Positions 49,401-58,900 of a DNA stretch of 64,000 bases are shown piece by piece. The notes under the pieces were generated by a model. That model was not told the origin of the DNA. It was given only the letters and a program-made list of their open reading frames with translations, and ran no database searches. Origin of the DNA: Notamacropus eugenii (Eukaryota; Chordata; Mammalia; Diprotodontia; Macropodidae). Each line of letters starts with the position of its first letter. Positions within the stretch are counted from its first letter, which is position 1. Made by a program: the position numbers and the translations under genes. The stretch is taken from NCBI RefSeq assembly GCF_028372415.1, contig NC_092872.1, positions 10,980,001-11,044,000 on the forward strand, written 5' to 3'.

Positions 49401-52400
49401 TGGCATCAGCACTGCCAGGTAGGATGAGGACAGGATCATCATGTTTGTGGTTTCCTCTCTTAAACCATGGTTGAAATCCAGAGTTGGGCTAGGGAGAAAA
49501 CCAGAGCCCTCGAAAGTGTCTAGTTGTGGGTACCCTGTTTCCTGCAAAGAGGGCCCTTACTTAAGACAGGAACTATATGTAAGGTGGTGTTGGGTTTGTT
49601 TTTTTTTAATCTTTATATTGATAAGGGTCTGCTCAAAACAACATGAAGGTTACTCTGGGTTCTGACAATAGATTGAGCCTATTTTCTGAGTATGGAGAGG
49701 CTTATCACTAATAGACTCATCACTTGGTGTTGACTCATCACTTGATCCCAACAAAGAAATACACAAAATAACTTTTTCTTCAGTGTTAGTAGCAGAGTAA
49801 CAGGAAGGGGGGCCACAAGTGCTAAGAATCACATTATTTTAAAGATAGTCTATAAACTTTTATTTGACTCTGGGTATTCTGGATATGAAGTCATTCTGCA
49901 GCAGCCAACAAGCTGGCATGCTGCTAGAGCGCATTTTCTGAATCATAACATCATTGACGTAACCAGAAGACAAAAAAAAGTTGCAGCTAAACAGAAGGAT
50001 GACTCAGAGTACTCCTCGGTGACAAAGAAAAGAGTTGGCTTTGTCGTGTACCCCAAAGCCACAAGAAGCATCACTTCATGGGTGTTTGGCATCTATCACA
50101 GCACTCAAGATAAGTGTTTTCCAAACCATGAAAATAACAGCTTAAACACGAACATCAGTTGTAGAGAGTGAAGAGGTATAGAAATTCTGAATCAAAGTAT
50201 ACTCTGACACTGAGTGACTTTGTTGCAGAAGTGAGAAAAGGCAAGGAGGGTAGAAAATAGGTTGGAAAGCATGGTTCAGAAAAAAAGGATAGAAGGAAGC
50301 CTAACCCTTGAAGTCCAATCAGAACCTTCACATGTTTATATGATGAACATTGTCTTTGAGAAAAAAAGTAGTCGTCTCTAGACGTGACAAGTACCAAACA
50401 ACATCACAAAAATGAGAGTGATTATATTTTAACAGACAGGAAAAGACCTGCTATTGATCCTCAGTCAGTTTTCTGTGTTTCTTTAAGATCATCATCTTGT
50501 CCGAACAAAGATCACAATTACTAAAAAGAGAAGAATAATGACAATGACATGGTGTACCACTGAAACAGCTTTATTCTGAACTATTCAAACAACCAACTGA
50601 TCATGAAAATTGGGAAATGAACAACACAAATGACATGGATACAAATTGTAATAACTTTATGTAAAAATTTAAGCAATATAAATCAGTTGCCAAAACAAGA
50701 CTAGAAGAGCCTCTGATTTGGCTTGCCAAGCAGAGAGACATGATGGCCAAAGGCATTTTAAACTCCTTTGTAAAATACTTATGAAGGATAATAGATGATT
50801 GTGAATAATTTTATCCCATAAAGCAGAAAAAACCAGATTAGAGAGCTAGGTAGAGAAACAGCTAAACAAAGTCATCCCAAGGGCATTTAAAGACATAAAT
50901 GGAAGGTTAACAAGCAGAAGAAAATGGAAAAGATCTGCAAAGAGCATTTATGAAAACTGTCTTAATCATCAATGACAAAGAAGCCTTCACACCGGACTTT
51001 AACATGGTCCTGAATGTGCTTATAGGGAAGGTAGTATTGATACTAAAAAGAACAGTGATTAAAAAAGCCATGGACCAAGTATATATAAAGGAGATCCACA
51101 CAGGAAGTGACACAATTATGAGATTGTTGAGGGAGGGATACACATGGTGTCTGAAAGAGGGAAAGATCAAAGGTGTAAAAAAATCTAGAACCTTATTAAA
51201 ATAAAGAAAAAGGCAACCAAGAAAACATACCCACTTTTGCATCTATGCAAAATCTTTATGGCATCCTTAATGGGTATGTTAGTATAGAACAAGCAGGCTT
51301 TCACAAGAGATATTCAAGAGTGGGTCAGATCTTTTCCATTTTACAATAAAACTTGTGAAGAACGCAAGATGCTACTGTGCTTGTTTCGTTGATTGTGAAA
51401 AAGCATTTGGTTAAGTAGAACAAAAGACCACTTAAATGCCCTCTTCCAGCAAGATGTTTCCTATCCACATGGTAAGAATTATTTATGATGCTTTGAATGA
51501 CATAATAACAGAAATAAACTCTGATCATAAGCCTCAGCCACCATAGGCATTCATAGGCATACTGTGGTAAGGGCAGTCCAACACACAGTCCAAGTTAAGG
51601 AGGGATTCACTGTGGGTAGGTGATCTTCCAGATGCTGCTTGTGGATGACATCATTGGTTTCATCAGATAAGACCATATGAATGGAGGCCATTGCCCATAT
51701 AATGTCATGCATTTGCACGAACAAACTAATGCTTGTCCATTTGCATGTATATTTGGGACAGATAATGATGATGGACAATATACTGGGCTAGATTGCCTTT
51801 GCGAGACTGGGAAGCATCTTAATGACTCCAAATTTGCCTTTGTAACAGAAGCCCAGCTTTCAAATACGGGCATCCTACAAGTGTTATTGCCATATGACAT
51901 CAAGGTCAGGAATGCAGCATTTTCTGAAGAATTGAAATTCAGTTTCACACAGAGGACATTGTTGGTGTGAGTAGGTTGTACCATGTAACTAACGAGAACC
52001 TTCAAAGGAAAACAGGAGTAAATAATGTCATTAAGGAAATGTGTCATGGGAAGATGGGTTAATGACATGGCCAAAAATGAGGGATGACAAGTGGACAGCC
52101 AGAGTTCCCCACTGGTATCCTAATAATATGTGAAGGAATCAAGGAAGCCTCCAGCACCTCGAGTGAATTGTGGTAAACTTAAAGGATGGTCATGGTCAAG
52201 AGTCTCACAAGTTGGGCAAGAATGAATGAGCTATAATTGGCATCATTGAGGAAAACAACCAAACAAGATCACAGGTCTTTGGAGTGTCCATATAGAACCA
52301 GCATAGTCCTACTGCTTTATGTTTGTTATGTTGGATTCAGTGTCCTTTTTATTTAAAGATCATGAGGTGGGCCTAGCTTAGAATCTGAAAGTTGCCGCTA

Positions 52401-54114
52401 CCCCAACTATCTATCAGTAATGCCTAGCAGTTGTCAGAGGAAAAACAAACCAGAGGGAAGGAGCCTTAAAAACTTTGTCTTGCATCCAACTCTGAGCAGG
52501 CTAAAGTGACAAATGGGAATGGGCTTTATGCCTGATAAATTGTGCTAACCAGCCTTGAAATTAGAGATCTGTGCTTTATAATTCAGTCTGCATTTTTATT
52601 TTTTTCTCTTGACTTTGTTATTTTCACTTCACTTTCTCAGTAAAAACCCCAACTTGGTGTCTGGTACGCTGAGAAAAAAGGATTTATTTATATTCATGCC
52701 AAAGTAGCTTGGGAAATTGGAGAGCCTCTGATGTCCAGGCATGATGGTGACAGTCTCTGATCTCATTACCTGGTTGAAGTGTGTTGAAGCAAGGACACAT
52801 AGGCAAAGATGGGAAAGAATTGGGGTAGCGGTGATGACTAAATTGGCCATAATAAATTAAAAGATCTCTGAACTTGATGTCAGGGAAACAGTCACCCACT
52901 TGTTCTTTGACCCCAGAAAATTTATTTTCTCATTCTCTAGGCCTCAATTTCCTGGCAGATGAGGTGGTTACACTAGATTAGAGGTTCTTAACCTTTTTTG
53001 TTTAAGACCACAAACCCCTTTGGCAGCCTGGTTAAAGCCTATGGAGCCCTTTTGAGAATAATGTTTTCAAATACGTAGGATTACAAATAATACCATTGTA
53101 CTGAAATAAAATTGTAATTTTTTTTCCAATCCAAGTTGATAGAACCTCTGAAATCTGGGTCCATCGACCTCAGCTTAAGAACTTCTACACTAGATGAATT
53201 CTTAAGTCCCTTTCTGTTTTAACTTTTGCCCTTTATATCCACATCCTGGCACTCGAGGCCCTCCACAATATGGTGTCAGATTGTCTTGCTTTCAAACCCT
53301 CCACTCTAGCCAGATTAAGGGTGCTTACTGCCCTGCAAATGCACCTGGCCCCCATTTTACTCTGTGATGTTTTCCTCTGTGCTTCTCCAAATTTAACCAT
53401 TCTTTTAGGCCCAACTCAAACAACTCCTCTTCTGTCAAGCTTTTCCTAACGAATAGAACATATTGATCCCTCCTTCCCTGAATCTCTCCTCTGAATTCTT
53501 AAGATGATTTATTATTTTTGTTCCTATTTTGGCATTTAATCAAATATTGCCTTAGGATATTATGTGGTTTTTGTTATTGTGTTGTTCAACTTTTCACATT
53601 TTTTATGTCAATTTTCTCCAACTAAACTATGAGCTACTTGAGACTAAGGGCACTGTCTTAAACTGTTTCTGTCCCAGAGGTTCCCAGCTTAAGGTTGGGT
53701 ATATGCTCAAAGGGCCCTCAGGAAATATTTATTGAATGAAGAAAGTGCTTTGGAAAGTGTCATTTAAAGCATAATCTCACAGTACTTCTTTTTCTTTCTG
53801 ATTTTCAGGTGATCATGAAATCATGCACTGGAATTGACTACAAAGAGTTTTATAATTTCCTCAAAGTCATAGCAGAAAAGAGAATTTCTCTCCTGGAAAA
53901 GGTTCCTGAAACCAAATCCTTGAAAAATATTTGCACTGACAGCCCTGGGCTGGGCCCCCACCATGCAGCTTTTGATTTAAGTCGAATTGCTGATGTGTTA
54001 GCACCCTTGATCACAAACCCAGATTTCCAGAAACTAGAGACCGATGAACTTTCACCACCCCCAGAAGACCTGTTCAACCACTTGGAAGAAATAATAAATG
54101 CTTTTTCTCTCTAG
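40203..54114 (+). CDS. JMJD4: JMJD4 (JmjC-domain lysyl hydroxylase), complete, six coding exons, 426 aa
   Basis: JMJD4 is a 2-oxoglutarate/Fe(II) oxygenase known in human to hydroxylate a lysine of release factor eRF1, aiding translation termination. Exons are 40203-40470, 41664-41829, 43590-43715, 45978-46245, 49272-49418 and 53809-54114. All joins keep frame and all introns are GT-AG. Blocks matching human JMJD4 include LPNVPCVFSSAFTKGWGSR, VANCNVQEYNSNPKE and GCLYLKDWHLCR. The iron site is HAD (H191, D193) with the distal histidine in SGWHHQ (H270 or H271). K208 in CGRKRW is the likely 2-oxoglutarate anchor. The start has G at -3 and G at +4, and an in-frame TAG lies three codons upstream, so the start is secure. 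Length is close to the human 417-residue form. It shares a promoter region with SNAP47. Two ATTAAA motifs (55767, 55777) are possible poly(A) signals. Confidence 0.97.
40705..40822 (-). mobile_element. MIR/Ther1-type SINE
   Basis: Reverse-oriented: ggattagaacctaggtcccc. Confidence 0.65.
41300..41555 (-). mobile_element. tttattaag-type tail followed by reverse MIR/tRNA-type SINE
   Basis: tttattaagcaccttctatg at 41311 is plus-oriented. From 41350 the reverse SINE reads ccattttacagttgaggaaa and gggatttgaatacaagtctt. Confidence 0.7.
41664..41829 (+). CDS. JMJD4: JMJD4 exon 2
   Basis: The acceptor is gtttgttttag. The exon reads GDAVVPVANCNVQEYNSNPK through KGCLYLKDWHLC, then splits an Arg codon. 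The donor is GTAAAA, weaker than the others. Confidence 0.95.
42460..42650 (+). mobile_element. L1 3' tail (marsupial type)
   Basis: ttgccttctcaatgggtgaa, a G-rich stretch, then gaatttgaaagtcaaaatct, as at 350-450. Confidence 0.6.
43250..43480 (+). repeat. Body of tttattaag-type repeat
   Basis: gctgccctcagagagcttat then gggcaaataacatgcatgcc. Confidence 0.45.
43590..43715 (+). CDS. JMJD4: JMJD4 exon 3
   Basis: The acceptor is tcttctaag. The exon reads NFPDHHIYTTPVYFSSDWL, then ELAVDDYRFVYMGPKGS, and ends two bases into a Trp codon. The donor is GTAAAG. A 17-base G run starts 27 bp past the donor. Confidence 0.95.
43743..43759 (+). repeat. G17 homopolymer
   Basis: 17 consecutive G, beginning 27 bp past the JMJD4 exon 3 donor. 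Length is prone to sequencing error. Confidence 0.85.
44230..44560. mobile_element. Possible LTR-like fragment
   Basis: ggctgtctcatggaaaaacc and gggggcccaa-type text resemble a marsupial LTR-type repeat, but I cannot assign a family. Contains a short minisatellite. Confidence 0.25.
44434..44522 (+). repeat. Minisatellite, about 2.8 units of 31-32 bp
   Basis: Units start at 44434, 44466 and 44497, each beginning gctgctagg and containing gggggc. Confidence 0.85.
45610..45800 (-). mobile_element. MIR/tRNA-type SINE
   Basis: ccccattttacagatgagga and ttgcacaaggtcatatagct. Confidence 0.8.
45978..46245 (+). CDS. JMJD4: JMJD4 exon 4, catalytic JmjC core
   Basis: It completes Trp187, then reads TPFHADVFRSYSWSVNVCGR and ends SGWHHQVYNL. 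It therefore carries the whole metal triad (H191, D193, H270 or H271) and K208. The donor is GTAAGA. Phase 0 at the 3' end. Confidence 0.96.
46370..46575 (+). mobile_element. tRNA-headed MIR/CORE SINE
   Basis: gatctgagttcaaatttgg, ttgcctcagttttctcaact and acctacctcacatggttgtt. Confidence 0.85.
46595..46785 (+). mobile_element. MIR/CORE SINE, second copy
   Basis: ttgtgggcaggttgcttaaa and tttaagtgctatataattat. Confidence 0.65.
46825..46910 (+). mobile_element. L2 LINE tail
   Basis: tttgaatcctcagggccaag and tagatgttcattgattt. Confidence 0.65.
46950..47110 (+). mobile_element. MIR/CORE SINE 3' part
   Basis: cacatgagaagataatgtgt and gagtactataaatgctat. Confidence 0.6.
47232..47345 (-). mobile_element. 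MIR/Ther1-type SINE
   Basis: ataggatcatagagcataag and gcagatggggaactaaggcc. Confidence 0.75.
47350..47650 (+). repeat. tttattaag-type repeat
   Basis: agtgcctggccctgtgctag, then ctagcagctcacagtta. Confidence 0.45.
47759..47770 (+). repeat. G12 homopolymer
   Basis: 12 consecutive G in JMJD4 intron 4. Confidence 0.85.
48000..48690 (+). mobile_element. CR1-clade LINE, internally deleted
   Basis: Starts with the region around ggagactttaagtatccaga, then skips to 3' text (gaggattagtcaaaggggg, tttgcctggagaagagaaga, agtcttcaagtgttggaagg). The middle of the element is missing. Confidence 0.75.
48797..49083 (-). pseudogene. 7SL RNA (RN7SL) retropseudogene, near full length
   Basis: Read on the minus strand, this aligns along nearly the whole signal-recognition-particle RNA: an Alu-domain 5' part (ggggaggctgaggtaggccc), the middle S-domain (aagtctggcaccagcatggt, gatcagtattgggac) and the 3' end (ccagcctggttgagacaggg). 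It is followed by an A-rich stretch (plus strand 48783-48796 is T-rich), which fits retroposition. Many substitutions show it is old and unlikely to be functional. It is not an Alu: the S domain that Alu lacks is present. Confidence 0.88.
49272..49418 (+). CDS. JMJD4: JMJD4 exon 5
   Basis: 49 codons, phase 0 at both ends. It opens DDTISINHNWMNGCNVATMW, matching human DDTISINHNWVNGFNLANMW, and ends EDWHQHCQ. The acceptor is cttttag and the donor GTAGGA. Confidence 0.95.
49850..52310 (+). mobile_element. RTE-clade LINE, eroded
   Basis: Translated fragments in order: VGFVVYPKATRSITSW (endonuclease), EQAGFHKRYS with CFVDCEKAFG (reverse transcriptase), RIIYDALND and WVNDMAKN near the C-terminus. 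Multiple stops and frameshifts. It is the autonomous class whose tails are used by the RTE-tailed SINEs here. Confidence 0.75.
52980..53200 (+). mobile_element. hAT-type non-autonomous DNA transposon
   Basis: Inverted ends gaggttcttaaccttttt and cagcttaagaacttct bracket about 220 bp with accccttt-rich text near one end. The family resembles old mammalian hAT elements. Confidence 0.65.
53215..53740 (+). mobile_element. L2 LINE 3' end
   Basis: gaggccctccacaatatggt, caactcaaacaactcctctt and gaaatatttattgaatgaa. Ends 70 bp before JMJD4 exon 6. Confidence 0.8.
53809..54114 (+). CDS. JMJD4: JMJD4 exon 6 (terminal coding exon)
   Basis: 101 codons and a TAG stop. It opens VIMKSCTGIDYKEFYNFLKV, matching human VIMRSCSGINFEEFYHFLKV. 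The C-terminal 50 residues vary more, as in other mammals. The acceptor is attttcag. Confidence 0.95.
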   Translation: MIMKSCTGIDYKEFYNFLKVIAEKRISLLEKVPETKSLKNICTDSPGLGPHHAAFDLSRIADVLAPLITNPDFQKLETDELSPPPEDLFNHLEEIINAFSL

Positions 54115-54184
54115 TTAAGCTTTTTAACTAAGTAGCAAGAAGTAACTGTGAACGGGTGCCCATCAGTACAGTCCTCCTTGCCCC

Positions 54185-54340
54185 AAAAGTGATCTTGAAC
54201 GTGGGAGTCACTGGGAATTCAAATCTAGCTCTGCCATTTACCTATGTGACCTTGGGGAGGTCACATAACTTCCTCATCCATGAAATGATGAGCCCTAAGG
54301 TCACTTCTAGCTCTCTGGGTCTTGTGATACTAGGACCATA
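54185..54340 (+). mobile_element. MIR/Ther1-type SINE after the JMJD4 stop
   Basis: gggaattcaaatctagctct, acctatgtgaccttgggg and ggtcacttctagctctctg. Confidence 0.7.
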
Positions 54341-54799
54341 AATGAAAAGCCATTTACTATTCCTACAACTGCCCTGAGATCCAGTCTAGCAGAACTGATG
54401 TGATAAAAAGAAAAGAAGCTAACTTCAAAAGTTCTTCCAACAGATGTTTATTGACCTCTGTTCTTGGGGTGACCCTGCAGAGCCAGGCCAGCCACAGATC
54501 TAAAGGCCTAAGGCAGCATGTCTCCATCCCAGGTGCCCATGGAACCCCACTTCCTGCATGGGCTCCCCCAAAGTCATCCCATGCCAGCCCCGAAGGCCAC
54601 GCCATGACCCATGAAGCAAAGCAGTAAGCAGCAGCAGCCCCCTCCCCTGCCCATTAGCTCACCCTCTGACTCCCTGTCTTCTGAAATCACCCCAAGTGAC
54701 TCCACCAGCTGTGCTGCTCACTTGGCACAAACAGTTGCACTTCACTGCAGGAAAAACTGCCCCTTGGCTCAAAGGGGTCATTGTCTATTAGTGTGGAGC

Positions 54800-55020
54800 A
54801 AAGATGATGAAAGTGGGTTGCATGTGGGAAACAGAGACTTGAATTCGAGTCCCAATTCTGATTCTCTCCATGGAAGCCTCACACAGCCTCAGTCTCTTCA
54901 TCTGTAAAATGGAGCTGATCATACTGGCACTAAATTCCCAGAAGGGTATTTATGAAGAACGTGCTTTATAAGCTGACAGGCCCTAGAGGAATGAGAGCTG
55001 CTCTTATAATTATGGTTGCT
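54800..55020 (+). mobile_element. MIR/CORE SINE
   Basis: cttgaattcgagtcccaatt, ctcagtctcttcatctgtaa and a degenerate tail. Confidence 0.7.
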
Positions 55021-55894
55021 AAAAATGCCACAGCTGAGAAATGGGGTGGGGGTGGAGGGGATCGTTCTTAAGATTATTCCCAAAGCTTGGTACATATACT
55101 CTGTACTCTAACCTGGTACTTTATGGCCAGCTCTCAGACCTTCTGTCATTTGTATTCACCCTTATATTCTAGCTGGGTCCACCCAAGGGACAGGATCACG
55201 TGCAGGACAATGAAAGGTGCTGGGGTTCTGCTTTTTAGGTCCCTGCTTTCCACTCCCTTGGCTCCTTGGGAAGAAGCAGAAGGCTGGAGTAGCAAGGGCA
55301 CCCGGAACACATGAGGACAATTATTCTTGCCTGGATCGCTCAGTCCTGGCTCTAAGCACAGAGAATCTATTTCTCTAGGGCTGTCTCCACAGTATACGGT
55401 CCTTGAAGGGAGACACTGGCACAAACATTTCAGTATTCTCCACAGCATCTCACAGTAGCTTTGTACATAGCAAATGTTCTATTTCTTTTTTTAAAAAATT
55501 CAAAAAATATTTAAAGTGCAATATTCTCCCTTAAATTGATAACATCTTCCCCAAGGCAAGGAGCAAGGAAGCCTAGCCCAGTGGAAGACCCTAGAGCCTG
55601 CTGGGTAGTCCAGCAAGAAGCAGCTGCAAGGAGAGGGGAATGATCCATTTCCTGAGGAGGAGCACCCTGAGCAGGAACGGGATTTGCCTTGGGTGGCCTA
55701 GACTGTCTCCAGAACTCCCTCTCTGGGGATGGGAGGAACAAATGTAGCCACAGTGATGCTCTATACATTAAAGGTAATTAAAGTCATCAGCTCTCTGCTC
55801 CTGCTGCATGGATACATCTACCGGCTTCTCCTTTCCTGGCCTTCAGCCAGACACAGCCCCAAGCCCAGGCCAGAGATCCCCTAGCAGGGTCAAG

Positions 55895-55975
55895 CTACCA
55901 AAGAGCCTTCTGATTACAGACTCCAGCCAAGCGGTGCAGCCTCATGTCCTCCTTCTGGATGTGCTCATAGCAGGA
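55895..55975 (-). CDS. ALS2CL: ALS2CL-like terminal coding exon
   Basis: Reads SCYEHIQKEDMRLHRLAG and ends ALW before a TAG stop (55897-55895). Human ALS2CL ends in a similar ...LW. The segment just before the end has diverged. Confidence 0.88.
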   Translation of the reverse strand, partial: SCYEHIQKEDMRLHRLAGVCNQKALW

Positions 55976-58900
55976 CTGGGTCAGAGAGAGAGAAAACAAT
56001 AGTCAGGTACCAGGAGGAAACCAACCCTCAACACCCAAGGGGGTTGACCGTCCAATGCCACAGAATGCTAGAACTGGATAGAGTATTAGGATCTAGTACA
56101 GCTTAATTTGTAGGTGAGGAATCTAAGGCCTGGAGAAATGAAATAGTATCCAATTTTTCCATTATACTAGTCTGCTGCTACCATGATAGAGAAAGCACTG
56201 GACTTGGAAGTCCAGATGCCTGTGTTTGAGTCTGCGAACCCACCTCTGGGGATAAGGACAAGGATAAGAACTAAACTGGTGGTTTCATTTGTGTAGGGTG
56301 TGCCTCAATCAAGCAGCTCCTACCAATACAGCCTGACACCTTTCCTACCAACTTATAACCTTAGACAGTTGCCAGGAGCACGGAGAGAACTTGCCTGTGG
56401 TCACACAAACAGCATGCATCAGAGGTAGAACTAGAACCTGGGTCTTCCTGACTTGGAAATTGGTTCTGTGTCCCTCTCCCCTCTCCACCCCACAATATCC
56501 TTTATTCTGACGTGCACTGAGAGGGACTCAATTACTAACATTCATTAATCACGAAATTGCAAGAAGCCTCCTTTCCAAAAATTATGAATGTCAAGACTAC
56601 CCCCCAAACCAGAAGACCAAGGGTCACCTAACCTTACCTTTCAAATATGTGCCACAACTCAAAGAGAAAGGAGGAGAGAGTAGGAACTCTTAAATGGACA
56701 TTTATTGAATAACCACTTACGTGCAAAGTTTACCCCATGCCAAGGCTAGAGACCCATCTTAGAACTACCTGACAACTGACTCAGGTAGCAGAGACTGCTC
56801 TGTGTATGGATGGCAGCATCATGTAGTGAAATTTCTATAAACTTGCATTATGACCTCAACACTTCATTTCTTTCTACCTTGTTAAAAAGGAGAGGGGGCT
56901 GAGGGAAGGGGGGAAGCTTCATTATTTCTAAGGTCCTTTCCAAACCTGGCCCAATTCTATTAATAAATTAGATCTGTTCCTAGAAAGAAACCAATGGCCC
57001 CTTCTTCCCCTTCCTTGGCTACCTCACCTCCAGGGCTGTTAGCAGAAAATCATACAATCCTCCGCTGTGGATGGGGTCCATCATGTCCCTGATCAGATGG
57101 ATTTCTGCTCCCAGGTGCTGGATCCTAGGAAACATACCCAGAAACCTTTCAAGTCTTGCTTTAGGAATGGCGTAGGGGAGTAGTTTATGGTGTCACTACT
57201 GGCATCCTGTAGTCCATCCTGTCCTGAGAAGAGTTCCCACCACCTAAGCCAGCTGAATAGGACAAAAGGGACCCATTCTTGAACCTCTGTACATCCAATC
57301 TGTACCAACCCCATGTAAAAGTAAGCTTACCGGGCACGGGACACAACATAAATGAGTAAGGGCAACAGGTCATCCATAGGAAGCTTGTATTCCCTCTCCA
57401 GAATCCGGGAAACCGTGTCCTCAATCTCAACATAGGTCTTCTCAAGCATCTCCAGCTTCTCGCGGGGATCCACTGTGGTGCTATTGTGGAGAGGTAGCAA
57501 GAATAGCTCTCCTTTAGACAAGGCTTTAAAAATGGGGAAACTATCTTCACAACAGACTTGTGAAGTATCACCAGCCTCCATTTATCAATGAAGAAAGACT
57601 CAGAGAGGTCAAATCACTTGGGATCATAACAGCTAGTGTCAGAATCAGGATTGGAATCCAGGTCTCCTGATTTCATTCTGTCCCCTAGGGAAGAGCAGGT
57701 CATCCTAAGGTCATCTCAGCTATAAGTCTTCCTTCATGGAGAACTATGCGTTAAACCTAACCAGACTTTGGTGGGGTGTGGGGAGGAGAGGTGGAAAGAG
57801 AAGTGAAAGTCAAAGAGAAGCTTCAGTCTGGAATGAACTTCTCTTCCACTCCCACCCTCCAGACTGATGGGAGATAGGATCTTCAAGGATCTCCTCCAGT
57901 CTGAAAGAAGACCACGCCTCACAAAACACCTAGGCTAATGGGAAATACTAAAGCCCTGCACTGAAGCATCCTGATATAAGTCAGTGATCAATCACAAGTA
58001 GTCCAATATGGAAAAATACAGAAGCCAAGTCCAGAAGAGTATTAGCTGAACAGAGCTACATGAATTGAAATTGAAAGGAGGCAGGAGTGACCAGAGCCAG
58101 CCAGAGTAAATCCAGGAAGACTTTCTGGTGGAAACAGACTGCGAGTTGGATTTGGAAAGAGAGAAGGGACAGAGATCTCATCCAGGGAATGGCCCATGTA
58201 CCTAACAGTATAGACTACAAAAATCCAGAGCAAAGCAGGGAATGTTGCTAAAGGAATGTAGTTTGGTAGAATAGAAAAGAATCACTTGACAAAAAGGCGG
58301 TTGTATGCACAAGGGCATTGAAGGCTGGCTGGGGAGTTTGTCTTCAGTGTGATGGGGAGGAACTTTGATGAACCCATCTCTTGTCTTACTGAGTGAATTG
58401 GGAGCTACTGGAGCCAGATATTGATGTTTTGTACATCCACTTAAAAAGCAGTTCAGAGTAATTAGATAAAAACTTAAAAAAATAAAGAAAACCAGAGCAA
58501 AACCTTAGAGGGAACACCTGCATGAGTGGTGGCAAGATGGAGGCCTTAAGGTCTCAGCTCAAAGTTGGCAGTGTTCACTGGTATGCATGGGGTTAGGGCA
58601 GCAGGCTGCTACCTGCCTAAAATAGGATTAGGGCATGGTCTCCAACTATGGGTGGGAATGAAAGGGCGTTGTTTTGCCCCTCTCCAGTGGGAGGTGAAGA
58701 TAGCCCACCCAACTCCCATATGGGGTGTTTGACCCCAAAAGGGTGACTCACATGATCTTCTGCAAGCATTCAGTGGCAGAGAGGAAGCACTTGTCTGTAA
58801 CCAGGGAGTATCTCTGCCAGGGGACAGCAAAAGCTAAAATCAGATTGTGACCCCTTACCTTAGCCCCCTCCACAAGACCAACCTAGAAACCAAACCTTTC

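Larger units (their letters stand above)
49419..53808 (+). other. JMJD4 intron 5
   Basis: Contains an eroded RTE-clade LINE (about 49850-52310), a hAT-type element (52980-53200) and an L2 3' end (53215-53740). Positions 52320-52975 are unassigned. Confidence 0.75.
54115..55790 (+). other. JMJD4 3'-UTR candidate and convergent intergenic stretch
   Basis: There is no AATAAA shortly after the stop. The first plus-strand candidates are paired ATTAAA motifs at 55767-55772 and 55777-55782. Two SINEs lie within (54185-54340, 54800-55020). On the minus strand an AATAAA (tttatt at about 54446) could end the ALS2CL transcript. If both are used, the two 3' ends overlap by more than 1 kb. Confidence 0.4.

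Noticed and set aside
50907-52074. Several frames of 84-155 codons on both strands
   Set aside because: They fall inside the eroded RTE LINE; the in-frame pieces match its reverse transcriptase or are shadows.
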